Counted from the first letter of the stretch, positions 55,994 through 63,314 are shown. The stretch: 64,000 nt of DNA from Alphaproteobacteria bacterium (GCA_003241875.1 QBLU01000008.1:36780-100779); one strand, 5' to 3'. Translations and numbers: made by a program. Notes: generated from the letters alone by a model not told the origin.

Positions 55994-57034
55994 TTATCGC
56001 CCGATCAAGGCGCACGCCATCGTATCGGCGACCACATCGGTCGGGGTGGCGCTGCGGTCAGCCTGGACAAAGATGTCGGCAAGCCGCTCCTCGATCCTGG
56101 CGATGGCCCGCGCCACCGTGGCGGCGTCGCCCTGCCCCAGATATTCGGCGACGACGTTGATGATGCCGCCGGCGTTGATGACATAATCGGGGGCATAGAG
56201 GATGCCGCGGGCGGCGAGGCGGGCACCATCGGCTGGGGTGGCGAGCTGGTTGTTGGCGGCGCCGGCGACGATGGCGACCTGCAAGCCGGCAATCGTCGCT
56301 TCGTCGAGCCCGGCGCCGAGCGCATTGGGGCTGAACACATCGGCGGCGACGCCGGCAATCGCGTCGACAGGCACGGCGATGGCGCCGAGCCGGGCGGCAA
56401 AGGCGCGGGCGCGGGCGGCGTCGATGTCGGCCAGGGTCAGCACGGCGCCGGCGACCGCCAGCTTTTCAGCCAGGGCACCACCGACGCTGCCGAGGCCCTG
56501 GATGGCGACATGGACGCCGGCAAAGTCCGACTTGCCGAGCTTGTGGGTGACCGCGGCGCGCATGCCGACGAAGACACCCTCGGCAGTCAGCGGCCCGGGA
56601 TTGCCGCCAGCGGCACCACCGGCCACCGGCAGCCCGGTGACATGGCGGGTGCGGCGCGCGGCCACCTGCATGTCGGCGACCGAAATCCCGACATCCTCGG
56701 CGGTGACATAGCGGCCGCCAAGGCTGTCGACGGCAGCGCCAAAGGCTTCCAGCAGGCTTTCCGTCTTGGGAGCCGCATCAGACCTCAGGATGACCGCCTT
56801 GCCGCCGCCCATCGGCAGCCCGGCCATGGCGTTCTTGTAGCTCATGCCGCGCGACAGGCGCAGCGCATCGATCAGCGCCGCCACGTCGTCTTCATAGGAC
56901 CACCAGCGGCAGCCGCCCGCGGCCGGGCCGAGATGCGTCGAATGCACCGCGATGATCGCACGCAGCCCGGTGGCGGCATCGTGCACGAAATGCACGGCTT
57001 CATGGGCATCGAAATCGGCGGCATCGAAAAGCAT
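55994..57034 (-). CDS. Leucine/glutamate/phenylalanine-type amino-acid dehydrogenase
   Basis: The 346-residue product is an NAD-linked amino-acid dehydrogenase: AVHSTHLGPAAGGCRWW, then the catalytic Lys region MSYKNAMAGLPMGGGKAV, TAEDVGISVADM and the Rossmann loop IQGLGSVGGALAEKLA. Its length and wording resemble leucine or phenylalanine dehydrogenase. It deaminates an amino acid to its keto acid reversibly. The exact amino acid is not determinable. Confidence 0.92.
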   Translation of the reverse strand: MLFDAADFDAHEAVHFVHDAATGLRAIIAVHSTHLGPAAGGCRWWSYEDDVAALIDALRLSRGMSYKNAMAGLPMGGGKAVILRSDAAPKTESLLEAFGAAVDSLGGRYVTAEDVGISVADMQVAARRTRHVTGLPVAGGAAGGNPGPLTAEGVFVGMRAAVTHKLGKSDFAGVHVAIQGLGSVGGALAEKLAVAGAVLTLADIDAARARAFAARLGAIAVPVDAIAGVAADVFSPNALGAGLDEATIAGLQVAIVAGAANNQLATPADGARLAARGILYAPDYVINAGGIINVVAEYLGQGDAATVARAIARIEERLADIFVQADRSATPTDVVADTMACALIGR

Positions 57035-57111
57035 GGCGGACTCACGGCTGGAAAATTACGCAATCGCGCAATAAATGAACTCAGCCACGGGTGAAAGTGT
57101 AAAACGCTTCT

Positions 57112-57158
57112 CGATAGCGGACTTGCACGCGGCGGCTGCCTCCGCTATCGGCAGCCGC
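57112..57158 (+). promoter_or_regulatory. tRNA-His promoter region with interlocking inverted repeats
   Basis: TTGCAC (57123-57128) and TATCGG (57146-57151) with a 17-bp spacer are a plausible promoter for the tRNA, giving a short leader. The same stretch holds CGATAGCGGA/TCCGCTATCG arms (57112-57121, 57141-57150) and GCGGCTGCC/GGCAGCCGC arms (57132-57140, 57150-57158), which interlock and cannot form at once. Confidence 0.45.
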
Positions 57159-57164
57159 TCGCGT

Positions 57165-57242
57165 GGCGACCGTAGCTCAATTGGTTAGAGCGCCGGTTTG
57201 TGGTACCGGAGGTTGCGGGTTCAATCCCCGTCGGTCGCCCCA
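57165..57242 (+). tRNA. tRNA-His (GTG)
   Basis: The sequence folds as a complete cloverleaf: acceptor GCGACCG/CGGTCGC, D-stem GCTC/GAGC, anticodon stem CCGGT/ACCGG with loop TTGTGGT (anticodon GTG), and T-arm GCGGG-TTCAATC-CCCGT. An extra G at 57165 faces C73, the identity mark of tRNA-His, and CCA is encoded at 57240-57242. No integrase or att-like duplication is seen beside it. Confidence 0.97.
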
Positions 57243-57253
57243 GCGAACTCCCA

Positions 57254-57829
57254 CTATGACGATGATGCGGCGCTGGCGCCGGTGCGGGTAATGACCCCGC
57301 AGGCGATGCGCGCGCCGCTGTTTCCCGACGGGTCGGTGCGATAATCATCGGGGGCAGCATGGAGCACGATCGCGGCGCCATCGGCATCGATCAGCGGCGC
57401 ATCGCCATCGACCAGCCGCAGTCCGGGCCGCATGGCATCGAGCGTGCCGCGCCGATCGGCACCGACGGTGATGTTGGGCAGGTCGCCCGCATGCTCGCCG
57501 GCCGGGTTGAGGTTGCCGTGCTGCTTCGTCGCGGGGTTGAAATGGCCGCCAGCGGTGGTGAAGTCGGGGCCGTCGCACTTGCCGACGGCGTGGAGATGAA
57601 TGGCATAGCTGCCCGCGGGCAGGCCGGTCAGCGCCGCGGTGACCTTCACGCCATCGGCCTCCTGCGCCAGCGTCGCCGTGCCCAGCGACTCGCCGCCGGG
57701 CCCGAGCATCGCGGTATTGACCAGCAAGCGCGGTGCGGCACCGCCCATTCGACCCATCGATTCCCCATTGGCGCCGCAAGCGGCAAGGACCGGCATCATC
57801 AGCAACGGCAACATCGGCAGCAGGCGCAT
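57254..57829 (-). CDS. sodC: Cu-Zn superoxide dismutase, lipoprotein
   Basis: The 191-residue product has a signal peptide ending in the lipobox LAAC, so it is probably anchored in the outer or inner membrane. The metal ligands are visible in HLHAVGKCDGPDF, GGHFNP, KQHGN, DLPNI and IVLHAAPDDY; two cysteines for the conserved disulfide are present. It removes periplasmic superoxide. ATG at 57829 has GGAG about 6 nt upstream; ATG at 57841 is an alternative. Confidence 0.94.
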   Translation of the reverse strand: MRLLPMLPLLMMPVLAACGANGESMGRMGGAAPRLLVNTAMLGPGGESLGTATLAQEADGVKVTAALTGLPAGSYAIHLHAVGKCDGPDFTTAGGHFNPATKQHGNLNPAGEHAGDLPNITVGADRRGTLDAMRPGLRLVDGDAPLIDADGAAIVLHAAPDDYRTDPSGNSGARIACGVITRTGASAASSS

Positions 57830-57848
57830 CTTCAACTCCATGGCAGCA

Positions 57849-58368
57849 TCATGCCAAGCCGTAATGCGCGACAAGCCGATCCAGTGCCAGCTTGAGCACA
57901 AGTTTTCCGGCACGGTTGGGCCAACCGAGCGCGCGCTCGGCGGTTTCGAGACCTTCGCCGAGGCAGATCACCCGCCACAACACATCGGCCAGCCCCGGCC
58001 CGACGGCGGTCACCGCGGCGTCGAAACGCTGCCGGGCGCCGAGCTGCGCCGTGGTCGGATCATGGCCGGCACCGGCGCCGTGACTGACCGGCGCCGTGAC
58101 TGACCGGGGCGGGGTCCCAGCGCATCGTGACGCGTGGCGCGCGACCGGCGACCATGAAATCCTGACGCAAACGCTCGCTGGCGGCGAACTGTGCGGGGGT
58201 CACCATGCCCCGCCGGGCAAGCCAGGCCAGCGGTGATTCGGCCAGGTTCACGGTGACATTAAGGCGGTCGATGGCGTCGCCGGGGGCGAGTCGGCGCTGG
58301 GCCAGCAGGCGGTTCATCGTCGCCGGCGCAACGTCACCGGGCTGCTTGGTCGTCTTTTGAGCCTTCAT
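57849..58368 (-). pseudogene. DUF6456 protein gene split by a 16-bp tandem duplication
   Basis: The frame starting MKAQKTTKQPGDVAPATMNRLL runs through NLAESPLAWLARRG and ERLRQDFMVAGRAPRVTMRWDPAPVSHGAG, then becomes out-of-frame sequence and stops at 58060. The rest of the family's domain (RQRFDAAVTAVGPGLADVLW, then GEGLETAERALGWPNRAGK) continues in another frame to a TGA at 57849. Removing one copy of the 16-bp repeat at 58072-58103 restores one uninterrupted frame of about 167 residues. The gene is therefore recently broken, phase-variable or wrongly assembled. Intact homologues are unknown-function proteins next to XRE regulators. Confidence 0.85.
58072..58103. repeat. 16-bp tandem duplication causing a frameshift
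   Basis: The unit CCGGCGCCGTGACTGA occurs twice in direct tandem at 58072-58087 and 58088-58103, followed by a partial CCGG. Its length is one more than a multiple of three, so it shifts the DUF6456 reading frame. Confidence 0.95.
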
Positions 58369-58385
58369 GGTTCGTCGTTCTCCCG

Positions 58386-58406
58386 TTGTGCGAGGGCATT
58401 GCACAA
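58386..58406. promoter_or_regulatory. Inverted repeat between the DUF6456 gene and the XRE gene
   Basis: TTGTGC and GCACAA face each other with a 9-bp spacer in the 109-bp divergent gap. The half-sites and spacing suit a dimeric helix-turn-helix regulator, most likely the XRE protein encoded next to it. Confidence 0.45.
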
Positions 58407-58477
58407 GGAATTTCTTGCCACGGATTGCAAAGTGTAGGACAGAGGAACCTCAGCGGTTCAAACAGATCGAGGCGACG

Positions 58478-59038
58478 ATGCTCACGCGTATCCGTGAAGT
58501 GCGGAAGGCCAAGGGGCTGACGCTCCACGATGTGGCAGCGCGTTGCACGCCGCCGACGACGGCGCAGACCATCGGACGCCTGGAAACCGGCACCCGCACG
58601 GTGTCGGTCGGCTGGCTCAATCGCATTGCCGCGGCGCTCGGCGTGGAGGCCGCCGACCTGGTGACGCTGCCCGATCGTTTCGAATTGCCAGTGGCCGCAA
58701 TGATCAGCGCCGATGGCGCCGCCGCGCCGCGCAAGCCGATCACATTGCTGCCGCCGACGCCGGCGAGCACCATGGTCGGCATCATCGTCGAGGTCACCCA
58801 GGGCGATTATCGCGCCGGAGACGCGCTATGGGCGGAACGGCTGGAGCCAGAGGCCTTTGGCCGGGCGATCAATCGCGACGTGCTGGTGCCGCGCCCCGTC
58901 GGGCGCTTTGCCTTCGGCCGGCTGGTCGCCACCGAAGGCGGTCGGGTCCAGCTGCTGCCGGCGGCATCGGGTGCGCGGCAGCTGGTGCTCGACGCGCCGT
59001 GGATCGCCGTGGTCCGCCAGCTGGTGCGGTCATTGTAG
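58478..59038 (+). CDS. XRE-family transcriptional regulator
   Basis: The 186-residue product starts with a helix-turn-helix LTRIREVRKAKGLTLHDVAARC and TIGRLETGTRTVSVGWLNRIAAALGV. A C-terminal domain of about 100 residues follows with beta-rich segments such as MVGIIVEVTQGDYRAGDALWAERL, resembling the S24-like fold but without a clear Ser/Lys dyad. ATG at 58478 has GAGG upstream. It diverges from the broken DUF6456 gene. Confidence 0.85.
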   Translation: MLTRIREVRKAKGLTLHDVAARCTPPTTAQTIGRLETGTRTVSVGWLNRIAAALGVEAADLVTLPDRFELPVAAMISADGAAAPRKPITLLPPTPASTMVGIIVEVTQGDYRAGDALWAERLEPEAFGRAINRDVLVPRPVGRFAFGRLVATEGGRVQLLPAASGARQLVLDAPWIAVVRQLVRSL

Positions 59039-59452
59039 CTACTGTTTGGCGAACAGATTGGCGGGGTTGCGCATCGCCTTGAATTCGAGCGCATTACCGG
59101 CGGGATCGAACAGGAAAAAGGTGCCCTGCTCCCCCGGCTTGCCGGCAAAGCGCACATGCGGCGGCAGTTCGAAAGCGGTGCCGCTGGCGGCGATGCGATC
59201 GCCGAGTGCCTGCCAGTCGTCCCACGCCAGCACTAGGCCGAAATGCGGCACCGGCACCGCGTCACCATCGACGGGATTGCGCACCACGGCGGCGCGCGGG
59301 GCGCGATGGACGACCAGCTGGTGGCCCTGAAAATCGAAATCGATCCAGGTTTCGGACGATCGCCCCTCTGCACAGCCGAGCACTTCGCCGTAGAAGCGCC
59401 GGGCGGCGGCAAGGTCATCGACGGGTATGGCGAGGTGAAACGGCGCGATCAT
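59039..59452 (-). CDS. VOC family protein (glyoxalase/bleomycin-resistance-like)
   Basis: The 137-residue product reads FHLAIPVDDLAAARRFYGEVLG at the N-terminus and ends FFLFDPAGNALEFKAMRNPANLF, the usual VOC pattern with metal ligands His5 and a C-terminal Glu. It probably acts on or sequesters a small ligand. Its ATG overlaps the stop of the DUF1465 gene by 4 bp (ATGA), so the two are co-translated. Confidence 0.9.
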   Translation of the reverse strand: MIAPFHLAIPVDDLAAARRFYGEVLGCAEGRSSETWIDFDFQGHQLVVHRAPRAAVVRNPVDGDAVPVPHFGLVLAWDDWQALGDRIAASGTAFELPPHVRFAGKPGEQGTFFLFDPAGNALEFKAMRNPANLFAKQ

Positions 59453-59805
59453 GCACTCTCCTGCGAAAGGGCCGCAATGCGGGCGGCGATGTGGCGCGAT
59501 GCCGTGAGAATGGCCTCCCCGGGGGTGCCGGCAAACAGCCCCGGCACGGCGCCGCCGGAATCGCCACCGAAAGGCCGCGGCGACGCGCCGTCGATGGCGT
59601 GTGCAGGGTCGAGCAGCCACGACATCGATGCCATCAGCCGCGACGTGGCGCCCAGGCTTTCTGTGGCCACCAGCGCCTGGTTGTCGGGCGACAGGCCGGC
59701 ACGCCAGCGGACGCCGGGACCGTCGAACCAGCCCCGCGCCTGGTCGGCGACCGTCACGGCTTCGCGATACAGCCTTTCGATCTCGTGTCGGTTCGCCTCG
59801 GTCAT
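59449..59805 (-). CDS. DUF1465 family protein
   Basis: The 118-residue product has the DUF1465 pattern: ERLYREAVTVADQARGWFDG, then ALVATESLGATSRLMASMSWLLDPAHA. It is alpha-helical and soluble. Members are confined to alphaproteobacteria; the role is not known to me. ATG at 59805 is chosen over the upstream in-frame ATG at 59910 because it begins the conserved region. It diverges from hsp20. Confidence 0.85.
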   Translation of the reverse strand: MTEANRHEIERLYREAVTVADQARGWFDGPGVRWRAGLSPDNQALVATESLGATSRLMASMSWLLDPAHAIDGASPRPFGGDSGGAVPGLFAGTPGEAILTASRHIAARIAALSQESA

Positions 59806-59845
59806 CGCAATCGTTCTGCCCCACGGCACGATATCGCGCCACCCC

Positions 59846-59874
59846 CTTGAAGTCCGCTTTCGCGATTCCAAAAT
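59846..59874 (+). promoter_or_regulatory. Possible heat-shock sigma32-type promoter of hsp20
   Basis: CTTGAA at 59846-59851 and CCAAAAT at 59868-59874 are separated by 16 bp, loosely matching the alphaproteobacterial heat-shock pattern. It lies directly before the predicted thermometer leader. The -10 part is a poor match, so this is tentative. Confidence 0.35.
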
Positions 59875-59878
59875 CTGT

Positions 59879-59966
59879 GTTGCCGCCGTCGCCGAACGGG
59901 ATGGCGGCAACTCCGGCCCTTATGGGCGGAGCTTTTGGCAACTCGCTTTTGAAAGGACATGCCATG
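59879..59966 (+). promoter_or_regulatory. ROSE-like RNA thermometer in the hsp20 leader
   Basis: Three stem-loops can form: GTTGCCGCC/GGCGGCAAC (59879-59911), a CTCCGGCCC/GGGCGGAG stem with a bulged G (59911-59931), and a final hairpin. In the last, TCGCT (59943-59947) faces the ribosome site AGGA (59954-59957) with one bulged G, the exact ROSE arrangement, inside TGGCA/TGCCA arms that include the start codon. This would block translation until heat opens it. Confidence 0.65.
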
Positions 59967-60455
59967 CGTGCATTCGACATTTCCCCGCTGCTGCGTTCGT
60001 CGATCGGTTATGAAAACCTCAACCGCCTCGTCGAATTTGCCGGCCGCGTCGACGGCGGCGAAACCGCCTATCCTCCGTACAACATCGAAAAGCTGGGTGA
60101 CGGCGCCTATCGCATCGCAATGGCCGTTGCCGGATTCGGCCAGGACGAGCTCGACCTGACCGTCCAGGAGAACACGCTGATCGTCACCGGCGTCGCCAAG
60201 ACCGAAGCCGAGGCCGATGAGCGCACCTTCCTGCATCGCGGCATCGCCAAGCGCGCGTTCGAGCGCCGGTTCCAGCTCGCCGACACCATCAAGGTGACCG
60301 GTGCCAGCTATGAGCACGGCCTGCTCAACATCGAGCTGGTGCGCGAGATCCCCGAGCACAAGAAGCCGCGCAAGGTCGAGATCGGTGCGCCGGTGGACGC
60401 CACCCCGCGCGTCGACCTGACCGCCACGTCGGTGACCCAATTGGCCGCCGAATAA
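59964..60455 (+). CDS. Small heat-shock protein Hsp20
   Basis: The 163-residue product has an alpha-crystallin domain: YNIEKLGDGAYRIAMAVAGFGQDELDLTVQENTLIV, then the RAFERRFQLADTIKVTGASYEHGLLNIELVREIPE segment typical of IbpA-like proteins. It holds denatured proteins for refolding. ATG at 59964 follows AAAGGA. Expression is probably controlled by the ROSE-like leader. It is followed by a strong terminator. Confidence 0.95.
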   Translation: MRAFDISPLLRSSIGYENLNRLVEFAGRVDGGETAYPPYNIEKLGDGAYRIAMAVAGFGQDELDLTVQENTLIVTGVAKTEAEADERTFLHRGIAKRAFERRFQLADTIKVTGASYEHGLLNIELVREIPEHKKPRKVEIGAPVDATPRVDLTATSVTQLAAE

Positions 60456-60473
60456 GCCGGCGACCAGATGCGA

Positions 60474-60502
60474 GGCCCCCTTCCGCCGAAGGGGGCCTTT
60501 TT
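60474..60502 (+). terminator. Intrinsic terminator of hsp20
   Basis: A perfect 10-bp stem GGCCCCCTTC (60474-60483) pairs with GAAGGGGGCC (60488-60497) over a CGCC loop, followed by five Ts. It abuts the stop of the convergent TPR gene. Confidence 0.93.
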
Positions 60503-60503
60503 C

Positions 60504-61112
60504 CTATCCCGCCGCGGTCTTGCCGCGCACGACGCGAAAGCGCTGCAGCTGTTGCGCCGGTTCGGTCCAGGCTGGATCGAGCTGGGCCGCGCGGCTGTAA
60601 TCCTCGTAGGCGGCGCGGGCGCGGCCGAGCTGTTCGTTGGCGACGGCGCGGGAGTAATAAACCAGCGCCGGCCGTGCCGGGTTGCGCTCCAGTGCCTCGT
60701 TGAGCACGGCGATCGCCTCGGCATCGCGCTCGCCCATGTTGACCAGGGCGATGCCCTTGTTGACATAGGCCTCGGCAACGTCGGGCCGGCTGCCGATCGC
60801 CGCGTCGAAATCGGCGATGGCGGCGGGCAAATTCTTCAAATGCATGTGAATGATGCCGCGATTGATCAGCGTCGCGGCGCGGTCGTGGGCCGGCAGCGAC
60901 ACATCGGCGAGCGCAGCCTGGCATGCCCGCAGCGCCGTGCGCGGTGGCGGCGTGCGCTGCGTCGCCGCCAGGCAATAGCCGGCATTCGCAATGCCGGTGG
61001 GTCGCCCGGCAAGGGTCGAGGTGGTGCAGCCGGCCAGCAGCAGCGCTGCCGCCAGCACTGCCGCGCCCCCGGCGATGGTCGAACCCGTGCGAATCATGAT
61101 GCTGTTTAGCAT
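60504..61112 (-). CDS. TPR-repeat lipoprotein
   Basis: The product is about 202 residues with a lipobox LLLAGC and then several tetratricopeptide repeats: ATLINRGIIHMHLKNLPAAIADFDAAI, AEAYVNKGIALVNMGERDAEAI and ALVYYSRAVANEQLGRARAAYEDYSRA. It is probably membrane-anchored in the periplasm and binds other proteins. ATG at 61112 and at 61097 are both possible starts; neither has a strong ribosome site. Confidence 0.85.
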   Translation of the reverse strand: MLNSIMIRTGSTIAGGAAVLAAALLLAGCTTSTLAGRPTGIANAGYCLAATQRTPPPRTALRACQAALADVSLPAHDRAATLINRGIIHMHLKNLPAAIADFDAAIGSRPDVAEAYVNKGIALVNMGERDAEAIAVLNEALERNPARPALVYYSRAVANEQLGRARAAYEDYSRAAQLDPAWTEPAQQLQRFRVVRGKTAAG

Positions 61113-61135
61113 CGAATGAAGGCCCTGCGAAACGA

Positions 61136-61333
61136 TCAGGCGATGATATCGGGGATCAACATGTCCTCGAGCATGGCAATTTCGTCGCGCAGCCGGAGCT
61201 TGCGTTTCTTGAAGCGCTGCAATTGGATCATGTCGACCATCGGCATCTGGCGCAAAGCCTCGATCGCGGTGTCGAGGTCCCGGTGGTCGCGCCGCGCAAT
61301 CTCGATCCGCGCCCGGATTTCCTGCTCCTCCAA
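61136..61333 (-). CDS. YdcH/DUF465 small coiled-coil protein, TTG start
   Basis: The 65-residue product reads EEQEIRARIEIARRDHRDLDTAIEAL, then MIQLQRFKKRKLRLRDEIAMLEDML, the two-helix pattern of the YdcH family. TTG at 61333 is preferred because AGGAGG lies 9 nt upstream and the product then has normal length; an ATG at 61495 would add an unrelated basic N-terminus. Function is unknown. Confidence 0.75.
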   Translation of the reverse strand: MEEQEIRARIEIARRDHRDLDTAIEALRQMPMVDMIQLQRFKKRKLRLRDEIAMLEDMLIPDIIA

Positions 61334-61572
61334 GTCGCCGGCCTCCTGTGCTGCACCGAGTCGTCTTCGCTGCTTCGAAAGAGGGTTTAACCACTCGTTT
61401 CGACGCTGCCCAGCCACACCATATCTGGCGGTATCGGCCACCCCGACGCAACTAGATACCGACCTGCCCCGACGCCTCGAATCAATTTTGGACAACCCCC
61501 GCCGTCTATGTTTCTATTGACGTCCCTTCCCCAGGGCACCGGCAAATTATCCGGTAACTTCAACGGGAGAAC

Positions 61573-61734
61573 ATGATGGCAAATGCCCATCTCGCCAGCC
61601 TCAACGCCCGCCATGCCGCGCTCGACGCGTCGGTCGACGCCGAAACGCGCCGGCCGCTGCCCGACCAGGTCCGGCTGGCGCGGTTGAAGCGGGAGAAGCT
61701 GAAGTTGAAGGAAGAGATCGAGAGGTTGCACTAG
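61573..61734 (+). CDS. YdcH/DUF465 small coiled-coil protein
   Basis: A 53-residue frame starts ATG ATG GCA AAT and reads ANAHLASLNARHAALDASV, then LPDQVRLARLKREKLKLKEEIERLH. This is the same family as the gene at 61136, in the opposite direction. GGGAGA precedes the ATG at 61573. The stop is followed by repeat copy D, which ends in a terminator. Function is unknown. Confidence 0.8.
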   Translation: MMANAHLASLNARHAALDASVDAETRRPLPDQVRLARLKREKLKLKEEIERLH

Positions 61735-61749
61735 GCGCAGCGCGGCCGC

Positions 61750-61883
61750 GCGCAGCGAGAGGATTGCGCAGCAATCGTCGAGCAGCGTGCGGACTCGCGC
61801 CAGCCCGGCCAGCGGGGCGGCCGGCGCTCCTGCCGGCCGAACCCGTCTGACGTCACGACGCGGCTTTGCCGCGGCGGTTTTTT
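61750..61883 (+). repeat. 3'-UTR repeat element, copy D (after ydcH)
   Basis: After the ydcH stop come the GATTGC-GCA-GCAATC hairpin (61762-61776), ACTCGCGC and CCGGCC core sequences, the ACCCGTCTGACGTCA box, and a 6-bp stem CGCGGC over TTT (61859-61873) followed by GCGG and six Ts. This copy ends as an intrinsic terminator. Confidence 0.85.
61859..61883 (+). terminator. Intrinsic terminator at the end of repeat copy D
   Basis: Stem CGCGGC (61859-61864) pairs with GCCGCG (61868-61873), followed after four bases by TTTTTT. It would end the ydcH transcript. Confidence 0.75.
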
Positions 61884-61914
61884 GTGGTTCCAAGAAGGTT
61901 TCAGGCGAAGGCGT

Positions 61915-62035
61915 CGTGGCAAAGCCACGCCGTGACGTCGGACGGGTTCGACGCGGAAGGGTCGCGTCGCCCCGCCGGCCGAGCTTGCGCGAGTCGGAAG
62001 ATAAGCGACGATTGCTGCGCAATCCTCAGCTTATC
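61915..62035 (-). repeat. 3'-UTR repeat element, copy E (after dksA)
   Basis: Read from the dksA stop, it has a nested hairpin with outer arms GATAAGC/GCTTATC (62000-62006, 62029-62035) and inner arms GATTGC/GCAATC (62010-62024). The core CTCGCGCAAGCTCGGCCGG, the AACCCGTCCGACGTCA box and a 6-bp stem CGTGGC over AAA/TTT (61915-61929) follow. No T-run follows. Confidence 0.85.
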
Positions 62036-62052
62036 ATCCGCCGCGCCGCGCT

Positions 62053-62535
62053 TCACTCATCCCTGGTAATCTTCTCATCCCGCTCATGCCGCTCCTGCGC
62101 CTCCAGCGTCATCGTCGCGATCGGCCGGGCCTCCAGGCGCTGCAGGGAGATCGGTTCGCCGGTGACTTCGCAATAGCCATAGTCACCGGTTTCGATGCGG
62201 CGCAGGGCGGAATCGATCTTGGAGATGACCTTGCGCTGACGGTCGCGGGTGCGCAGTTCGATGCCCCAGTCGGTCTCGCTCGAGGCGCGATCGTTGACAT
62301 CGGGCTCGCGCATCGGCTCGGCCTTGAGCGTTTCCAGCGTTCCGGCGGCTTCCCGCAGGATCGAATCCTTCCAATCGAGCAGTTTGCGCCGGAAATATGC
62401 GAGCTGGCGCGGGTTCATGAAGGCTTCGTCCAAGCTGGGACGATAGCCGAGCGGCAGGACAACATCGCTGGCGCCGGCGATATCGCCCGCCGCCTCGCTG
62501 TCGTTGGTGTCCCGCACTGGTGCCGACGAATCCAT
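62053..62535 (-). CDS. dksA: DksA, RNA polymerase-binding transcription factor
   Basis: The 160-residue product has the DksA coiled coil (QLAYFRRKLLDWKDSILREAAGTLETL), the tip region with DRASSETDWGIELRTRDRQRK, and the C-terminal globule GDYGYCEVTGEPISLQRLEARPIAT. Only one cysteine remains where E. coli DksA has four zinc ligands; this is also reported for alphaproteobacterial DksA, for instance in Rhodobacter. It works with ppGpp on initiating RNA polymerase. Confidence 0.94.
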   Translation of the reverse strand: MDSSAPVRDTNDSEAAGDIAGASDVVLPLGYRPSLDEAFMNPRQLAYFRRKLLDWKDSILREAAGTLETLKAEPMREPDVNDRASSETDWGIELRTRDRQRKVISKIDSALRRIETGDYGYCEVTGEPISLQRLEARPIATMTLEAQERHERDEKITRDE

Positions 62536-62726
62536 TCAAACGACTCCACCCTACGGTCGCCGTGGTGCCGCCAACCCCCCGGTCAGCACCGCGGCAAGAC
62601 CGAACCGGCTGTCCAGAAGCGGACACCCGTTCCCCGGCCGGCTCATAGCGGCGGCAGCGACGCCGGGCAAGCGGTCAAGGGGCGGGAATCCGTGCGAAAC
62701 GGCGCGGTTTCAGCGTCGCAGCGGAT

Positions 62727-63314
62727 TTAATCCTTGGCAATGCCGTCGAGCCGAGCCTGCAGCGCGGCGAGCTGTGCCTTGAGCGCGGTCATCTCGTCGT
62801 CGCCGCCGGCGGCGGACGACGTGGCCGTGGCGGGCATCGACCCAGCCATGGGCTTGCCCTTGCCCGGCGCGCCGCGGCCGCCGGTCAGCATCTCGGTGGC
62901 GGCGTGGAACAGCGCCAGGTTCTGCTTGGCGAGCTGCTCGAACGGCTTCAGCGCGGCGTCGCGGAACTTGTTCTGGTTCTCGGCAAAGGCCGCCATCGAC
63001 GCTTCGAGGTAATGCGGCACCATCGACTGCATCGAATCGCCGTACATCGCGATGATCTGGCGCAGGAACGGCACCGGCAGCATGGTCTGGCCGGTCGATT
63101 CTTCCTCCATGACGATCTGCGTCAGCACCGAACGCGTGATGTCGTCACCGCTGCGGGCGTCGAACACCTGGAAGTCGCGGCCCTCGCGGGTCATCGTCGC
63201 GAGATGCTCGAGGGTGATGTAGCTGCTTGTTTCGGTGTTATACAGTCGGCGGTTGGCGTATTTCTTGATGACCACCGGCTCCTTGGGGTCATGCGAACGG
63301 GGAGCATCGGCCAT
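62727..63314 (-). CDS. phaR: Polyhydroxyalkanoate synthesis repressor PhaR
   Basis: The 195-residue product starts with the PHB/PHA accumulation-regulator DNA-binding domain VVIKKYANRRLYNTETSSYITLEHLATM, then the granule-binding region LRQIIAMYGDSMQSMVPHYLE and NQNKFRDAALKPFEQLAKQNLALF. It represses phasin and PHA genes until granules form. ATG at 63314 has AGGA 7 nt upstream. The gap between dksA and phaR (62536-62726) holds no gene. Confidence 0.93.
   Translation of the reverse strand: MADAPRSHDPKEPVVIKKYANRRLYNTETSSYITLEHLATMTREGRDFQVFDARSGDDITRSVLTQIVMEEESTGQTMLPVPFLRQIIAMYGDSMQSMVPHYLEASMAAFAENQNKFRDAALKPFEQLAKQNLALFHAATEMLTGGRGAPGKGKPMAGSMPATATSSAAGGDDEMTALKAQLAALQARLDGIAKD

Larger units (their letters stand above)
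61735..62052. other. Gene-free interval filled by two facing repeat copies
   Basis: This 318-bp gap between the convergent ydcH and dksA genes consists of repeat copies D and E in inverted orientation, separated by about 30 bp. No protein gene is credible here; the apparent reading frames are translations of the repeat. Confidence 0.8.

Noticed and set aside
57165..57242. Integration site at tRNA-His
   Set aside because: No integrase, no duplicated tRNA 3' end and no shift in gene content are seen beside it.
61735..62052. Reading frames inside the repeat pair
   Set aside because: They are translations of repeat copies D and E and have no protein pattern.
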